The notes under the pieces were generated by a model, which worked only from the letters and a program-made list of their open reading frames with translations, had not been told where the DNA came from and ran no database searches. DNA of 56,867 nucleotides from an uncultured Eubacteriales bacterium (GTDB lineage Bacteria > Bacillota > Clostridia > Oscillospirales > Oscillospiraceae): NCBI GenBank assembly GCA_900316205.1, contig ONBX01000008.1:1-56867 (forward strand), read 5' to 3'. This document shows positions 19,081 through 27,897 of the stretch, in pieces. Position 1 is the stretch's first letter, and each line of letters starts with the position of its first letter. The translations under genes and the position numbers were made by a program.

Positions 19081-21509
19081 AAATTGCTCTGCTCCTCCGT
19101 GAGCTTTCTTGCCATGCGGATCACCCGGGTGGCGTTGATGCGCAGCTGCTGCCTTGTGAGCTTTTTCCTCTTCAGCGATTTCAGAATAGCCTTCTGGTCG
19201 TTCTTGCCGCCAGGCATCACCAGGTCCCCGCCGGCGGCGGCGATCTTCCCCGCGTCGGGAGCCGGGTACTTTTTGCTGCTGCCCTGGCCCATGGGGAGGA
19301 TCCAGTCGGTCATGACGATGCCGCCGAAGCCGAACTCACAGCGCAGGATCCGGTGGATCAGGTCCCGCTGCTCGGAGGTATGGGTCCCGTTGAGAAGGTT
19401 ATAAGAGGTCATCACAGCAAGGGGCGCGCTCTCCCGCACGCAGATGCCGAAGCCCCGCAGATACATCTCCCGCAGGGTCCGCTGACTGATCTGACTGTTG
19501 GAATTGTAACGGTTATATTCCTGGTTGTTGGCCGCATAGTGCTTGATGGTGACGGCGCAGCCCGGGTGCTTCTGCACGCCCCGGGTGATGCCCGCCGCCA
19601 TTTTGCCGGAGAGAAGCGGGTCCTCGGAATAGTACTCAAAGTTCCGCCCGCAGCGGATGTCCCGATGCAGGTTCAGGGCCGGGGCCAGCCAGAGATGTAC
19701 GCCGAAGCGGAGCATCTCCTCCCCCACCACGTCGCCGCAGGCCTCCGCCAGCTCGCGGTTCCAGCTCTGGGCGATGGCCGTGCCGATAGGGATGGCGGTG
19801 GCATACTGATGATGGATCTCTCCCCTGGGCTTGCCGCCGCCCAGCCTGGACATGAGCCAGCTGAGGGGCTTTGGCATCAGCTCCAGGATGCTCTCGGGCA
19901 TGGTGTCACCCACCGGGTGGACGCCCTTTTCATCCACAGTGTACTCCCTGCTCAGGCGCAGCCCCGCAGGGCCGTCCGCCATCACCAGGGCGGGGATGCC
20001 CTTTTCCCGGAGATTCCGGCAGGTCTCGCCCGCGGCGCCGGCCACCGTTCTTCCCGCGTTGCCGATGGTGCTGAGCAGGCCGGGCTTGTCCTCAAAGGCG
20101 CCCACGTTCAAAAGGGCCAGCTCCTCATCGCTGAGCTCCTCGGTGATGAGGTCCGTCTCGCCGCCCAGGCGGTAGACGACCCGCTCCCGCTTGATTTTCT
20201 TTGCGCAAAAGCGCAGGGTGCGCAGCATACCGGCCTTTTCCTTTTCCCTGGGCTCCGGGCTCCAGTCCTGGAAGTCCGGCTTGCCGCAGCAGGCCCGGCA
20301 GTCCAGGGTCACGGCGTCCTTGTTGAGCAGCAGCTTTCCCGCGATGCACGTATCGGCGCTGGACGAACCGAGACGCAGCAGATAAGTCCCCTTTTCCAGG
20401 GTCCAGGTGTCGTCGTCCTCATCGTAGTAGGCCAGGTCCCGGAACTTGAAGGAGAGCTCCAGCTCGCAGCCCTCGCCGGGCTGCAGCTCGGGGGTCTTTT
20501 GGAAGGCAGCCAGCACCTGCCAGGGCTGGGCGATCTCCTCGCCGGGCTGGGACACGTAGAGCTGCACCGTCTCCTTCCCGGGAAATGCCCCGGTGTTGCG
20601 CACCTTTGCCTTCAGAAAGATCTCCTCGCCCTCCCGGCGGAGGGCACCGGGCGTCACTTCAAAATCCGTATAGCCCAGGCCGAAGCCGAAGGGGAAGAGG
20701 GGCTTTTTCTCCACGCTGTCAAAATAGCGGTAGCCCACAAAAACGCCCTCTTTGTAGCGGGTCTCGTCCCGGCCGCCGAAGTCCCCGACGGTGGGATAAT
20801 CCGCCCAGGCGGCCCAGGTGGTGCTGAGCTTGCCGGAGGGATAAGCCTTGCCCAGCAGGAGATCCGCCAGGATGCTGCCGGTCTCCGCCCCCAGCTGGCT
20901 CAGCAGCAGGATATTCTCCACCTCCTGCACCGGGGAGAGGTCCACTACGCCGCCCACATTCAGCACCAGCAAAAAGCGTTTGTATTTCTTCTGAAGATTC
21001 AGGATGTCCCGGATCTCGGTCTCGGTGAGCAAGATGTCTCCCGGCTTTGCCTCCCGGTCCGAGCCCTCGCCGGAGATGCGGGAGAGCACATAGACCGCCG
21101 TCTCCCCTTCCCCGTAGAGAGGGATGGTGTACTCCGGCTCCGGCATCACCACGCCCATGTACTCCATCATGGCCATCTTATGCTCCCGGCGGGCCTTCTC
21201 CTGCAGCTCACGCAGGAAGATTTCCCGCGCCGCCTTGCGCAGGGCGTCATAGGTATCCAGCCAGTATTTGCTGCTGATGGAAAAGCCAGCGTTCTCCAGG
21301 CCCTGCTCCACCGTGACGAAATAGTGGGAATTCACTTCGCCAGAGCCGGTTCCCCCCTTCACGGTGCGCCTGGCACCGCTGCCGAAGAGGGCGATCTCCC
21401 CTGCCTCACGCAGCGGGAAGTCTCCGTTCCGCTTCAAAAACAGGGTGCATTCCGCCCCAAGGCGCCGCATCCGCTGCCCATGTTCCACTTCATAATCCTG
21501 CAGCTGCAT
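19056..21509 (-). CDS. Family 3 glycoside hydrolase with permuted domain order
   Basis: 817 aa, cytoplasmic (no signal). The domain order is reversed from most GH3 enzymes. The C-terminal-type alpha/beta domain comes first (about 35-235, GSGARRTVKGGTGSGEVN then LNVGGVVDLSP and SGKLSTTWA). A fibronectin-III-like domain follows (about 290-390), and the catalytic TIM barrel is last (about 455-815). The nucleophile is Asp735 in IVMTDW; the KH motif is Lys656-His657 (IKHYAANNQE). Ruminococcal and Butyrivibrio beta-glucosidases with this permuted order are known. The ATG at 21509 is preceded by GGGGAGGAG. It lies 23 bases after the SDR gene in one unit. Expected to cleave beta-linked gluco-oligosaccharides; the acidic Cys-rich loop near 400-440 is unusual. 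Confidence 0.9.
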   Translation of the reverse strand: MQLQDYEVEHGQRMRRLGAECTLFLKRNGDFPLREAGEIALFGSGARRTVKGGTGSGEVNSHYFVTVEQGLENAGFSISSKYWLDTYDALRKAAREIFLRELQEKARREHKMAMMEYMGVVMPEPEYTIPLYGEGETAVYVLSRISGEGSDREAKPGDILLTETEIRDILNLQKKYKRFLLVLNVGGVVDLSPVQEVENILLLSQLGAETGSILADLLLGKAYPSGKLSTTWAAWADYPTVGDFGGRDETRYKEGVFVGYRYFDSVEKKPLFPFGFGLGYTDFEVTPGALRREGEEIFLKAKVRNTGAFPGKETVQLYVSQPGEEIAQPWQVLAAFQKTPELQPGEGCELELSFKFRDLAYYDEDDDTWTLEKGTYLLRLGSSSADTCIAGKLLLNKDAVTLDCRACCGKPDFQDWSPEPREKEKAGMLRTLRFCAKKIKRERVVYRLGGETDLITEELSDEELALLNVGAFEDKPGLLSTIGNAGRTVAGAAGETCRNLREKGIPALVMADGPAGLRLSREYTVDEKGVHPVGDTMPESILELMPKPLSWLMSRLGGGKPRGEIHHQYATAIPIGTAIAQSWNRELAEACGDVVGEEMLRFGVHLWLAPALNLHRDIRCGRNFEYYSEDPLLSGKMAAGITRGVQKHPGCAVTIKHYAANNQEYNRYNSNSQISQRTLREMYLRGFGICVRESAPLAVMTSYNLLNGTHTSEQRDLIHRILRCEFGFGGIVMTDWILPMGQGSSKKYPAPDAGKIAAAGGDLVMPGGKNDQKAILKSLKRKKLTRQQLRINATRVIRMARKLTEEQSNLKFGMRNA

Positions 21510-21532
21510 GTTGTCTCCTCCCCGCGTTATCG

Positions 21533-22294
21533 TCATTGGATCCCCTGTTGTCTGCACCAGATATCCATCACCAGCTTCACCGGCAGAAACTTCACCAGGC
21601 GTACCTGGCGGCGCACCGGATGGCCCAGGATGGACACGGTCTTTTTCTTTTTCAAGTCCTTCATGGCCTGCTCCGCCACCTCATCGGGACCGTACCAGCG
21701 GTCTACATAGCGGATGTAGTCGTCATGATGGGCGTTCTGCTGAAACTCGGTCTTGATCCAGCCGGGGCAAACGCACATCACATGGATGCCCCGTGTCTTC
21801 AGCTCTCTCCCCATGGCCCGGGAGAGATTCAGCACATAGCTCTTGCTGGCTCCGTACACCGCCTGATAGGGCACCGGCTGCCAGGCGGAATTGGAGCCCA
21901 TGTTCACGATGGCGGCGCCCTCTTTCATATAGGGAAGGCTCACATGGCACATGGCCGTCAGGGCCAGGGCGTTGAGTCGGGCGCTCATGAGGAGTTTGTC
22001 CAGTTCCTTCTCTTCAAAGGGCCCGAAGACGCCGCAGCCTGCCGCGTTGATGAGAAGGCCGATCTCCGGCTGCTCCTTCTCCAGAAGGGCCTGATAGCGC
22101 TTCACATTCTCCGTATCCGCAAGGTCCAGGGAAAGGGGCCGGATGGGATTGCGGCACTTTTCCCCCAGTTCCTGAAGCCGTTCCTCCCGCCGGGCGATGA
22201 CCCAGATTTCGTCAAAACGCATCTCCCGGTCCACCGCATAGACGAACTCTCTTCCGATCCCGGCGGAAGCGCCGGTGATCACAGCGATCCTCAT
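21533..22294 (-). CDS. Short-chain dehydrogenase/reductase
   Basis: 253-aa NAD(P)-dependent oxidoreductase. Cofactor motif TGASAGIG at residues 7-14, the NAAG motif, and the catalytic Ser/Tyr/Lys set (NMGSNSAW ... YGASKSYVL) are present. The C-terminal extension of about 50 residues (RRQVRLVKFLPVKLVMDIW) is basic and amphipathic, as in several clostridial SDRs that touch membranes. The start is fixed by GGGAGG 9 bases upstream. It is first in the unit with the GH3 gene, from the promoter at 22350-22378. A sugar-alcohol or keto-sugar substrate is plausible only by context. Confidence 0.88.
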   Translation of the reverse strand: MRIAVITGASAGIGREFVYAVDREMRFDEIWVIARREERLQELGEKCRNPIRPLSLDLADTENVKRYQALLEKEQPEIGLLINAAGCGVFGPFEEKELDKLLMSARLNALALTAMCHVSLPYMKEGAAIVNMGSNSAWQPVPYQAVYGASKSYVLNLSRAMGRELKTRGIHVMCVCPGWIKTEFQQNAHHDDYIRYVDRWYGPDEVAEQAMKDLKKKKTVSILGHPVRRQVRLVKFLPVKLVMDIWCRQQGIQ

Positions 22295-22349
22295 GAAAAT
22301 GACCTCCCTTTGCGCAGCCCGGGGCTGTCGATGTCTCTCTTCCGTTTTC

Positions 22350-22378
22350 ATTGTATTACGCCGAGGTGCAGATTGCAA
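22350..22378 (-). promoter_or_regulatory. Promoter of the SDR-GH3 unit
   Basis: Minus-strand -35 TTGCAA (22378-22373), 17-base spacer, -10 TACAAT (22355-22350), about 55 bases before the SDR start. Confidence 0.6.
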
Positions 22379-22450
22379 ACAGAAAATGCACCGTCTCCCC
22401 TTGGCTTTCCCGCGGGCGAGACCCGCTTTGCCAGCGGATCGGGGCAATAA

Positions 22451-22464
22451 TGTAAGCGCTTTCC
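22451..22464. promoter_or_regulatory. LacI/CcpA-type operator
   Basis: TGTAAGCGCTTTCC matches the cre-like consensus of LacI-family regulators around the central AAGCGCTT. It lies upstream of both divergent promoters. Confidence 0.65.
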
Positions 22465-22528
22465 TTGACAATTTACACAGAAAAAGAGACTCCCTTTGCT
22501 GCAAATGAACGAAATTTTGAAGGATCCC

Positions 22529-22557
22529 TTGCTGATGAGGAAAAATCATGGTATTCT
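22529..22557 (+). promoter_or_regulatory. Promoter of the LacI regulator/sugar importer unit
   Basis: -35 TTGCTG (22529-22534), 17-base spacer, -10 TATTCT (22552-22557). The implied start is about 80 bases before the regulator ATG, with an operator in the leader. Confidence 0.5.
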
Positions 22558-22602
22558 TATGCAAAAGAAATCAGTTTCAAAGCGCAAAAATTGTGCAAAT
22601 TG

Positions 22603-22616
22603 TGTAACCGCTTACA
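22603..22616. promoter_or_regulatory. Second LacI-type operator in the regulator leader
   Basis: TGTAACCGCTTACA is a near-perfect palindrome, one base from TGTAAGCGCTTACA. It lies downstream of the predicted promoter and 27 bases before the regulator start, suiting autorepression. Confidence 0.7.
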
Positions 22617-22642
22617 TTTGTGGCCCGTTTCGGAGGTGGCGT

Positions 22643-23641
22643 ATGGCGTCCTCAGCAACTATTTATGACGTGTCGCGGCTCTCCGGCGTGTCCACGGCAA
22701 CGGTTTCCCGGACCTTTTCGGACCCGGACCGGGTCAAGGAGGCCACCCGCCGCAAGGTCTATGACGCGGCAGCGGTGCTGAATTATTCCCCCAACGCCAT
22801 CGCCCGGGCCATGGCCCGGCAATGCACCGACAGAATCGCCTACATCATCTGCAAAAAGGGCGCCACCATCCTGGATGAGTTTTATGCCAGCATCTGTGAA
22901 GGGATCATGCGCTCGGCCAACCGTTCGGATCTGCACCTGTTGGTATCCACAGCAGAGGATTGGGGTCAGCTCCTTCGATCCGCCCACAGCAAGCAGATCG
23001 AGGGCGTGATCCTGGGCGGTACGGCGGACCCGGCGCTGATCTCGGAGTTTCAATCCCGGAAGATCCCGGTGGTCCTGGTGAACAACCGGATCACAGGCTC
23101 GGAGCTTCCCTGTGTGGTGGCGGACGAGGCCTCCGGCGTCCGGCAGGCCCTGGAGCATCTGATCCAGCGGGGCCACCGGAAGATCGGCATGGTGGCGGGC
23201 CGGGTCAACAGCTATGTGATGAGCGAGCGCTACCACGCCTTTGTGGACTGTCTGAAGGAGCACGGCCTCCCGGTGAGTCCCGCCTCCATCAAGATGTGCG
23301 AGGCCACGGTCCAAAGCACCACGGCCGCGGCGGAGGAGCTGCTGCGTTCTCCGGAAGCGCGGCCCACCGCCCTCTTCTGCATCAATGACGTGGCGGCGGC
23401 GGGAGCCTACAAGGCCGCCCGCCGGCTGGGGCTGCGGATCCCGGAAGACCTGGCCGTCTCCGGCTTTGACGATTCCACCCTCTGCCCCATGCTGGAGCCG
23501 GAACTCACCAGCGTCCACATCGACTGCCGCAGGATGGGAGAGCTCTGTGTGGAGCGGCTCACCCAGCTTTTGCAGCACAAAAAGGATATCGAGCAGTTTT
23601 CCATGGTGCCGACGGAACTGATCGTCCGCCGGTCCACCTGA
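22643..23641 (+). CDS. LacI-family transcriptional regulator
   Basis: 332 aa. The N-terminal helix-turn-helix ATIYDVSRLSGVSTATVSR is followed by the hinge-helix region (NYSPNAIARAMARQ) and a sugar-binding periplasmic-protein-like domain ending in the usual VPTELIVRRST. The start has GGAGG 6 bases upstream; earlier in-frame starts would run through the operator. It lies 17 bases before the first permease gene and has operator-like sites at 22451 and 22603, so it probably represses its own unit and perhaps the divergent SDR-GH3 unit. The effector is likely the sugar carried by the importer. Confidence 0.92.
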   Translation: MASSATIYDVSRLSGVSTATVSRTFSDPDRVKEATRRKVYDAAAVLNYSPNAIARAMARQCTDRIAYIICKKGATILDEFYASICEGIMRSANRSDLHLLVSTAEDWGQLLRSAHSKQIEGVILGGTADPALISEFQSRKIPVVLVNNRITGSELPCVVADEASGVRQALEHLIQRGHRKIGMVAGRVNSYVMSERYHAFVDCLKEHGLPVSPASIKMCEATVQSTTAAAEELLRSPEARPTALFCINDVAAAGAYKAARRLGLRIPEDLAVSGFDDSTLCPMLEPELTSVHIDCRRMGELCVERLTQLLQHKKDIEQFSMVPTELIVRRST

Positions 23642-23658
23642 GTGAAGGAGGAAGATCC

Positions 23659-24495
23659 ATGAAGGAAAAAATGAGTACCAGGATCCTGAAAGGGATCGGC
23701 GTGGCGGTGCTGCTGTTCATCGCCCTGTTCCCGATCTACTGGCTGCTGGCCATGGGCATCCGGGAAACGGATGAGATGCGCGGTGCCATCCCGCTCTTCC
23801 CCCAGAGCTTCACCACGGAGCACTTCAAGCAGCTCTTCACCAGTAAGGGCTTCGGGACGGCTATCGTGAACAGCCTGCAGACCACCTTCGGTTCTCTGGT
23901 GATCTCCCTGGTGGTGGGCGTGGCCTGCGCCTACATCCTGGCCCGGCACCGCTTCCGCTTCGGCATGAAGCGCCCGCTGACCTACTGGGTGCTGCTGGTT
24001 CGCGTGCTGCCCCCGGTGGCCTTCACCATTCCCCTTTACATCATGTTCAACCGCATCGGCATCCTGAACACCAAGCTTCCGGTCATGCTGGCCTGCGTTC
24101 TCATCAACGTCCCCCTGATCATCTGGTTTCTCATCAGCTTCTTCCAGGATCTTCCGGAAGAGGTGGAGGAGAGCGCCAAGGTGGACGGGGCCAGCGAATG
24201 GAAGATGTTCACCCGCATCGTGCTGCCCCTGGTGCTGCCTGGCATCGCGGCGGTGGCCATGCTCTCCTTCATGTACGCCTGGAACGAATATACCTATACC
24301 GTTATCTTCACCCGCAGCCCTGCCAACAGCACCGTGCCTCTGGCCCTGGCGCTGCTGAACACGGAGGACGCCCTCACGAACTTCGGTCTCGTGGCAGCAG
24401 GCGGCATCATCTCCGTGGTGCCCATCACGCTGTTTGTGATCTTTGCGCAGAACTACTTGATCTCCGGTTTGTCAAGCGGTGCTGTAAAAGGATAA
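23659..24495 (+). CDS. Carbohydrate ABC importer permease, MalG type
   Basis: 278 aa with six membrane segments. The EAA loop EESAKVDGASEWKMFTRIVLP contacts the ATPase. A first segment ending in LFPIYWLLAMGIRETDEM and the C-terminal LISGLSSGAVKG are typical of MalG-like (COG0395) sugar permeases. GGAGGAAGATCC gives a strong start. Unusually it comes before, not after, the binding protein and the MalF-type partner at 25991. Confidence 0.93.
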   Translation: MKEKMSTRILKGIGVAVLLFIALFPIYWLLAMGIRETDEMRGAIPLFPQSFTTEHFKQLFTSKGFGTAIVNSLQTTFGSLVISLVVGVACAYILARHRFRFGMKRPLTYWVLLVRVLPPVAFTIPLYIMFNRIGILNTKLPVMLACVLINVPLIIWFLISFFQDLPEEVEESAKVDGASEWKMFTRIVLPLVLPGIAAVAMLSFMYAWNEYTYTVIFTRSPANSTVPLALALLNTEDALTNFGLVAAGGIISVVPITLFVIFAQNYLISGLSSGAVKG

Positions 24496-24521
24496 CAATA
24501 AATAAAACAGGAGGAAAAAAC

Positions 24522-25856
24522 ATGAAAAAGCTGTTCGCGCTGCTCCTCGCACTGTGCATGGTCCTGGGTCTGGCTGCCTGCGGTCAGACTGCACCTGCTT
24601 CCCCCGCTGCCGAAGCCCCCGCTGCTGAGGCCCCTGCTGCCGAAGCTCCCGCCGCCGAGGCTCCCGCCGCTGAGGCTCCCGCTGCCGAAGCTCCCGCTGC
24701 TGAGGCTCCCGCCGAGGCCACCAAGATGACCATCGCTCTCCGCGGCGGCACCTATGCCGACGTCATCAAGGAGTGCCTGCCCGCTTTCGAGGCGGAAAAC
24801 AACGTCTCCATCGAGGTTCTGGACCTGGGCGAGGATGACCTGCACTCCAGCATCGCCCTGGACGCCATCAACGCCACCGGTACCTATGATCTGGTCATGG
24901 TGGACGGCTCCTGGATGGCTGAGTTCACCGCCAACGGTGTTCTGGCCAACCTCACCGAGCTGGGCTACGAGCTGGATGACGACATCATCCCCGCCACCAC
25001 CGCCATCTGCGTGGTGGACGGCCAGACCTACCTGGCTCCCTACTACGGCAACGTCACCGTGCTGCTCTACAACAAGGCTCTCGTGGAAGCCGCCGGCTTC
25101 ACCGGCTCTGACATCGCGAACCTGGACGACATCATGACCATCTGCAAGGCTGCCAAGGACGCCGGCCAGAAGGGCTTCATCTACCGCGGCGACTCCAACA
25201 ACAACACCGTGGTGGACTTCCTGCCCATCCTGCTCAGCTTCGGCGGCTGGGTCATCGATGAAGAAACCAACGCCCCCACCGTGAACACCCCCGAGTTCAA
25301 GGCCGCCATGGAGTTCTACCTTGAGCTGGTCGCCACCGGCGAGGCCGAGAAGAAGGATGACCTGATCGCCTCCGTGGATACCGGCGCCGCCGCCATGGGC
25401 GTTGGCTGGCCCGGCTGGTACACCCCGACTGCCGACACCACCGCTGACTACACCGCCATCACCGGCGTCGCCCACGACGGCGATCCCGCGTACCTGGCCA
25501 ACGTCTACGGCGTGTGGACCATCGGTGTGCCCGCCAACAGCCCCCACCCCGAACTGGCTGTGAAGCTCATCAGCTACCTGATGGACAAGGACGTGCAGCT
25601 GGCCACCGTTCCTTCCGGCGGTGTTCCCTGCCGTTACTCCGCGCTGCAGAACCCCGAAGTCCTGGCCACCTATCCCCAGTACGAAGTGGTCTGCAAGGCT
25701 CTCGAGGGCGGCAAGTACCGTCCTGTTCTGGCCCAGTGGCCCCAGATGTACGACATCCTGGGCGCTGAGCTCGGCAACATCCTCCAGGGTGTGAAGACCG
25801 TTGACCAGGGTCTGGCCGACGCCCAGAGCAGACTGGAGTCCGAGATCGACTGGTAA
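24522..25856 (+). CDS. Sugar-binding lipoprotein of ABC importer (family 1)
   Basis: 444 aa. Lipoprotein signal MKKLFALLLALCMVLGLAAC has its lipid Cys at residue 20. Residues about 25-65 are a tandem PAAEA repeat linker. The binding fold then starts KMTIALRGGTYADVIKECLP and contains YDLVMVDGSWMAEF and typical extracellular solute-binding family 1 features. GGAGG lies before ATG. It sits between the two permease genes, and a hairpin at 25895-25921 separates it from the second. A translation frame open upstream to 24198 overlaps the permease and is rejected. The linker probably spans the peptidoglycan or keeps the domain off the membrane. Confidence 0.93.
   Translation: MKKLFALLLALCMVLGLAACGQTAPASPAAEAPAAEAPAAEAPAAEAPAAEAPAAEAPAAEAPAEATKMTIALRGGTYADVIKECLPAFEAENNVSIEVLDLGEDDLHSSIALDAINATGTYDLVMVDGSWMAEFTANGVLANLTELGYELDDDIIPATTAICVVDGQTYLAPYYGNVTVLLYNKALVEAAGFTGSDIANLDDIMTICKAAKDAGQKGFIYRGDSNNNTVVDFLPILLSFGGWVIDEETNAPTVNTPEFKAAMEFYLELVATGEAEKKDDLIASVDTGAAAMGVGWPGWYTPTADTTADYTAITGVAHDGDPAYLANVYGVWTIGVPANSPHPELAVKLISYLMDKDVQLATVPSGGVPCRYSALQNPEVLATYPQYEVVCKALEGGKYRPVLAQWPQMYDILGAELGNILQGVKTVDQGLADAQSRLESEIDW
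24602..24716 (+). repeat. In-gene 15-bp tandem repeats coding PAAEA
   Basis: About seven to eight degenerate 15-base units (GCTGCCGAAGCTCCC-like) code an Ala/Glu/Pro linker. The number of units could vary between strains by slippage. The other binding lipoprotein at 12707 has a similar but less regular linker. Confidence 0.75.
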
Positions 25857-25894
25857 GTCGTCTCCCCAAACAGATTTTTCTTCACCCTCGCAGG

Positions 25895-25921
25895 GGAGGA
25901 AGCGGGGTTCCCGCTTCCTCC
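25895..25921 (+). terminator. Intra-operon hairpin after the binding protein
   Basis: 12-bp perfect stem (25895-25906 with 25910-25921), 3-base loop, no T-run. Comparable in place to the hairpin after the other binding-protein gene. Confidence 0.6.
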
Positions 25922-25990
25922 CAAACCGGATCATTTTCCTGCCGCCAAGCCCTGACCCCTTCTAAATTCCTCTGACGGGAGGTCCCCGCT

Positions 25991-26887
25991 ATGCATAAGA
26001 ACGAACATCGGATCCTCAGCGGCGCCGCACAGACCAAGCGCTTCGGTATGGCCATGATCACCCCCACGGTGATCGTGCTGCTGATCCTCACGGCCTATCC
26101 GCTGATCTTCACCTTCTACTACAGCCTCACAGACTACAATCTGCTGAAGGCGCTGAAGAACCCGACCCACTTCATCGGGCTTAAAAACTACACCAAGCTC
26201 CTCGGAAATGAATACTTCCGCAAGGCCATCTGGAACACGGTGAAGTTCACCTTCTTTGCCGTGATCTTTGAGATGCTCTTCGGTTTCATGATGGCGACCT
26301 TTGTGAACAGTCTGAAAAAGGGACAGAAGGCGCTCCGGACCCTTCTGCTGCTGCCCTATCTGCTGCCCACCGTCACCGTGGCGCTGAGCTGGCGCATGAT
26401 GCTCTCCCCCAACTACGGCATCGTGAACCATGTGCTCAACGCCCTGCACCTGCCGGTCTACAACTGGTTTGCCGATATCAAAACGGCCTTTGCCATGCTG
26501 CTCATCATCGATATCTGGCAGTCCTCCCCCTTCGTGTTCCTGCTGCTCTACGCAGCCTTGCAGGCCGTGCCCCAGGATCAGTACGAAGCGGCCAAGATCG
26601 AAGGCGCCACCCATTTTGAAACGCTGATCTACATCACGATCCCCAACATCAAAAACGCTCTGGCTCTGTGCGCCCTGCTGCGCACGATCGACAGTTTCCG
26701 TCTGTTCGACAAGGTCAACCTCCTCACCGGCGGCGGCCCTGCCAACAGCACAACGACGATCACCCAGTATCTATACAACACCGGCATCAAGGTCTTCGAC
26801 TTCGGCTACGGCAGCGCCGGCGCCATCGTCATGACCTTCCTGGTGCTGCTTCTCGCCAGCGTTTACATCAAACGCGCCATGAGCTGA
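25991..26887 (+). CDS. Carbohydrate ABC importer permease, MalF type
   Basis: 298 aa, six membrane segments, EAA loop EAAKIEGATHFETLIYITIP. The N-terminal ITPTVIVLLILTAYPLIFTFYYSL with FIGLKNY is characteristic of MalF/UgpA-like (COG1175) permeases. Partner of the permease at 23659. The Shine-Dalgarno is GGGAGG 9 bases before ATG. It is followed after 4 bases by the MBL-fold gene. No ATP-binding gene is in the unit, so a shared MsmK-like ATPase elsewhere must energise it. Confidence 0.93.
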   Translation: MHKNEHRILSGAAQTKRFGMAMITPTVIVLLILTAYPLIFTFYYSLTDYNLLKALKNPTHFIGLKNYTKLLGNEYFRKAIWNTVKFTFFAVIFEMLFGFMMATFVNSLKKGQKALRTLLLLPYLLPTVTVALSWRMMLSPNYGIVNHVLNALHLPVYNWFADIKTAFAMLLIIDIWQSSPFVFLLLYAALQAVPQDQYEAAKIEGATHFETLIYITIPNIKNALALCALLRTIDSFRLFDKVNLLTGGGPANSTTTITQYLYNTGIKVFDFGYGSAGAIVMTFLVLLLASVYIKRAMS

Positions 26888-26891
26888 GCTT

Positions 26892-27878
26892 ATGGAGACG
26901 ATGAAGCTGACTTTTGTGAACGTCGGCTATGGCGAAGCCATCCTCCTGGAGTGTCCCGATCCGGCCTTTCCGGGCGGCTTCTTCACCATGCTGATCGACG
27001 GGGGCGGCGCGGATCCCGCGGAATTTGACGGGAACACCAGCGGCCGCATCCCCCTGCGCGAATACCTGAAGGCTCGCGCTTTGGATCACCTGGATCTGGT
27101 GGTAAACACCCATCCCCACGAGGACCATGTGAGCGGGCTGCTCAAGGCGGTGGAAACGATCAACGCACGCCAGCTGTGGCAGACTCTGCCCCCCGCCTTC
27201 TGCCGGGAGGGCATGCGGGAGCTGGACGTGAGCTTTGCCCGCAACCGCTCCCAGGACAAGTTCCTCCACGCGCTGAACGATTGCGCCGCCCTCTCCCGTT
27301 TGGTGGAGGATGCCGGCGGCAGAGTGCTGCAAGTGCGTCCCGGGATGCAGGGTGAGCTCTGCAAGGGCCTGCGCTATACAGTCCTCGGTCCCTCGGAGGA
27401 AAAGCTCCGGGACCTGGAAGCGCGCTGCGCGGCGCTCTATGCGGAAGCGGACGAGGAAGCCTTCCTGGAAAAGCTCAACGCCCTGGACGCCATGCTCAAC
27501 AACCACAGCATCATTCTGCTTCTGGAGTACGGCGAGACCCGCATCCTGCTTCCCGGGGACACCAACCTGGCGGGCTACGAAGGCATTGATTCCTCGCACT
27601 TGAAGGCCGATCTCTTCAAGGTGGGCCACCACGGCCAGCGGGACGGGGCGGACGAGAAGCTGCTGCAGGCGGTACAGGCCAGGGCCGTTGTCTGCTGCGC
27701 CAACAGCGATCGCCTCTATCACAGTGCCAATCCCGCCCTCATGGCCCTGATCCGGGACCACGGCGCCGCGCGCTATTTCTCCGACTGTCCTCCCGTGGAG
27801 GGCGAGACGATCCCGCCCCACAGCGCCCTGGTGTTTACCATCGGAAGCAATGGGACCATCGAAGCGGAATATCAATAA
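26892..27878 (+). CDS. MBL-fold protein related to the ComEC hydrolase domain
   Basis: 328 aa, no signal peptide. Metallo-beta-lactamase fold with metal-binding HPHEDH (near residue 74-79), a second His/Asp set in LLPGDTNLAGYEG, and KVGHHGQRDGADE. That last motif, like the one in stand-alone ComEC/Rec2-like hydrolases, ends the active-site series. An insert of about 60 acidic residues lies in the middle. It starts 4 bases after the permease stop, so it is part of the sugar import unit, which is unexpected; the ATG at 26901 (M4) is an alternative start. Function in the unit is unknown; cyclic nucleotide or phosphodiester hydrolysis would fit the family. Confidence 0.8.
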   Translation: METMKLTFVNVGYGEAILLECPDPAFPGGFFTMLIDGGGADPAEFDGNTSGRIPLREYLKARALDHLDLVVNTHPHEDHVSGLLKAVETINARQLWQTLPPAFCREGMRELDVSFARNRSQDKFLHALNDCAALSRLVEDAGGRVLQVRPGMQGELCKGLRYTVLGPSEEKLRDLEARCAALYAEADEEAFLEKLNALDAMLNNHSIILLLEYGETRILLPGDTNLAGYEGIDSSHLKADLFKVGHHGQRDGADEKLLQAVQARAVVCCANSDRLYHSANPALMALIRDHGAARYFSDCPPVEGETIPPHSALVFTIGSNGTIEAEYQ

Positions 27879-27897
27879 AGGTTCAAACATGCATGGC

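Noticed and set aside
19353-21710. Plus-strand 785-codon frame opposite the GH3 gene
   Set aside because: Shadow frame from third-position GC bias; no motif, no Shine-Dalgarno, and it overlaps a well-supported enzyme.
24198-24521. Extended N-terminus of the binding protein
   Set aside because: It overlaps the permease gene and precedes a proper lipoprotein signal with its own ribosome site at 24522.
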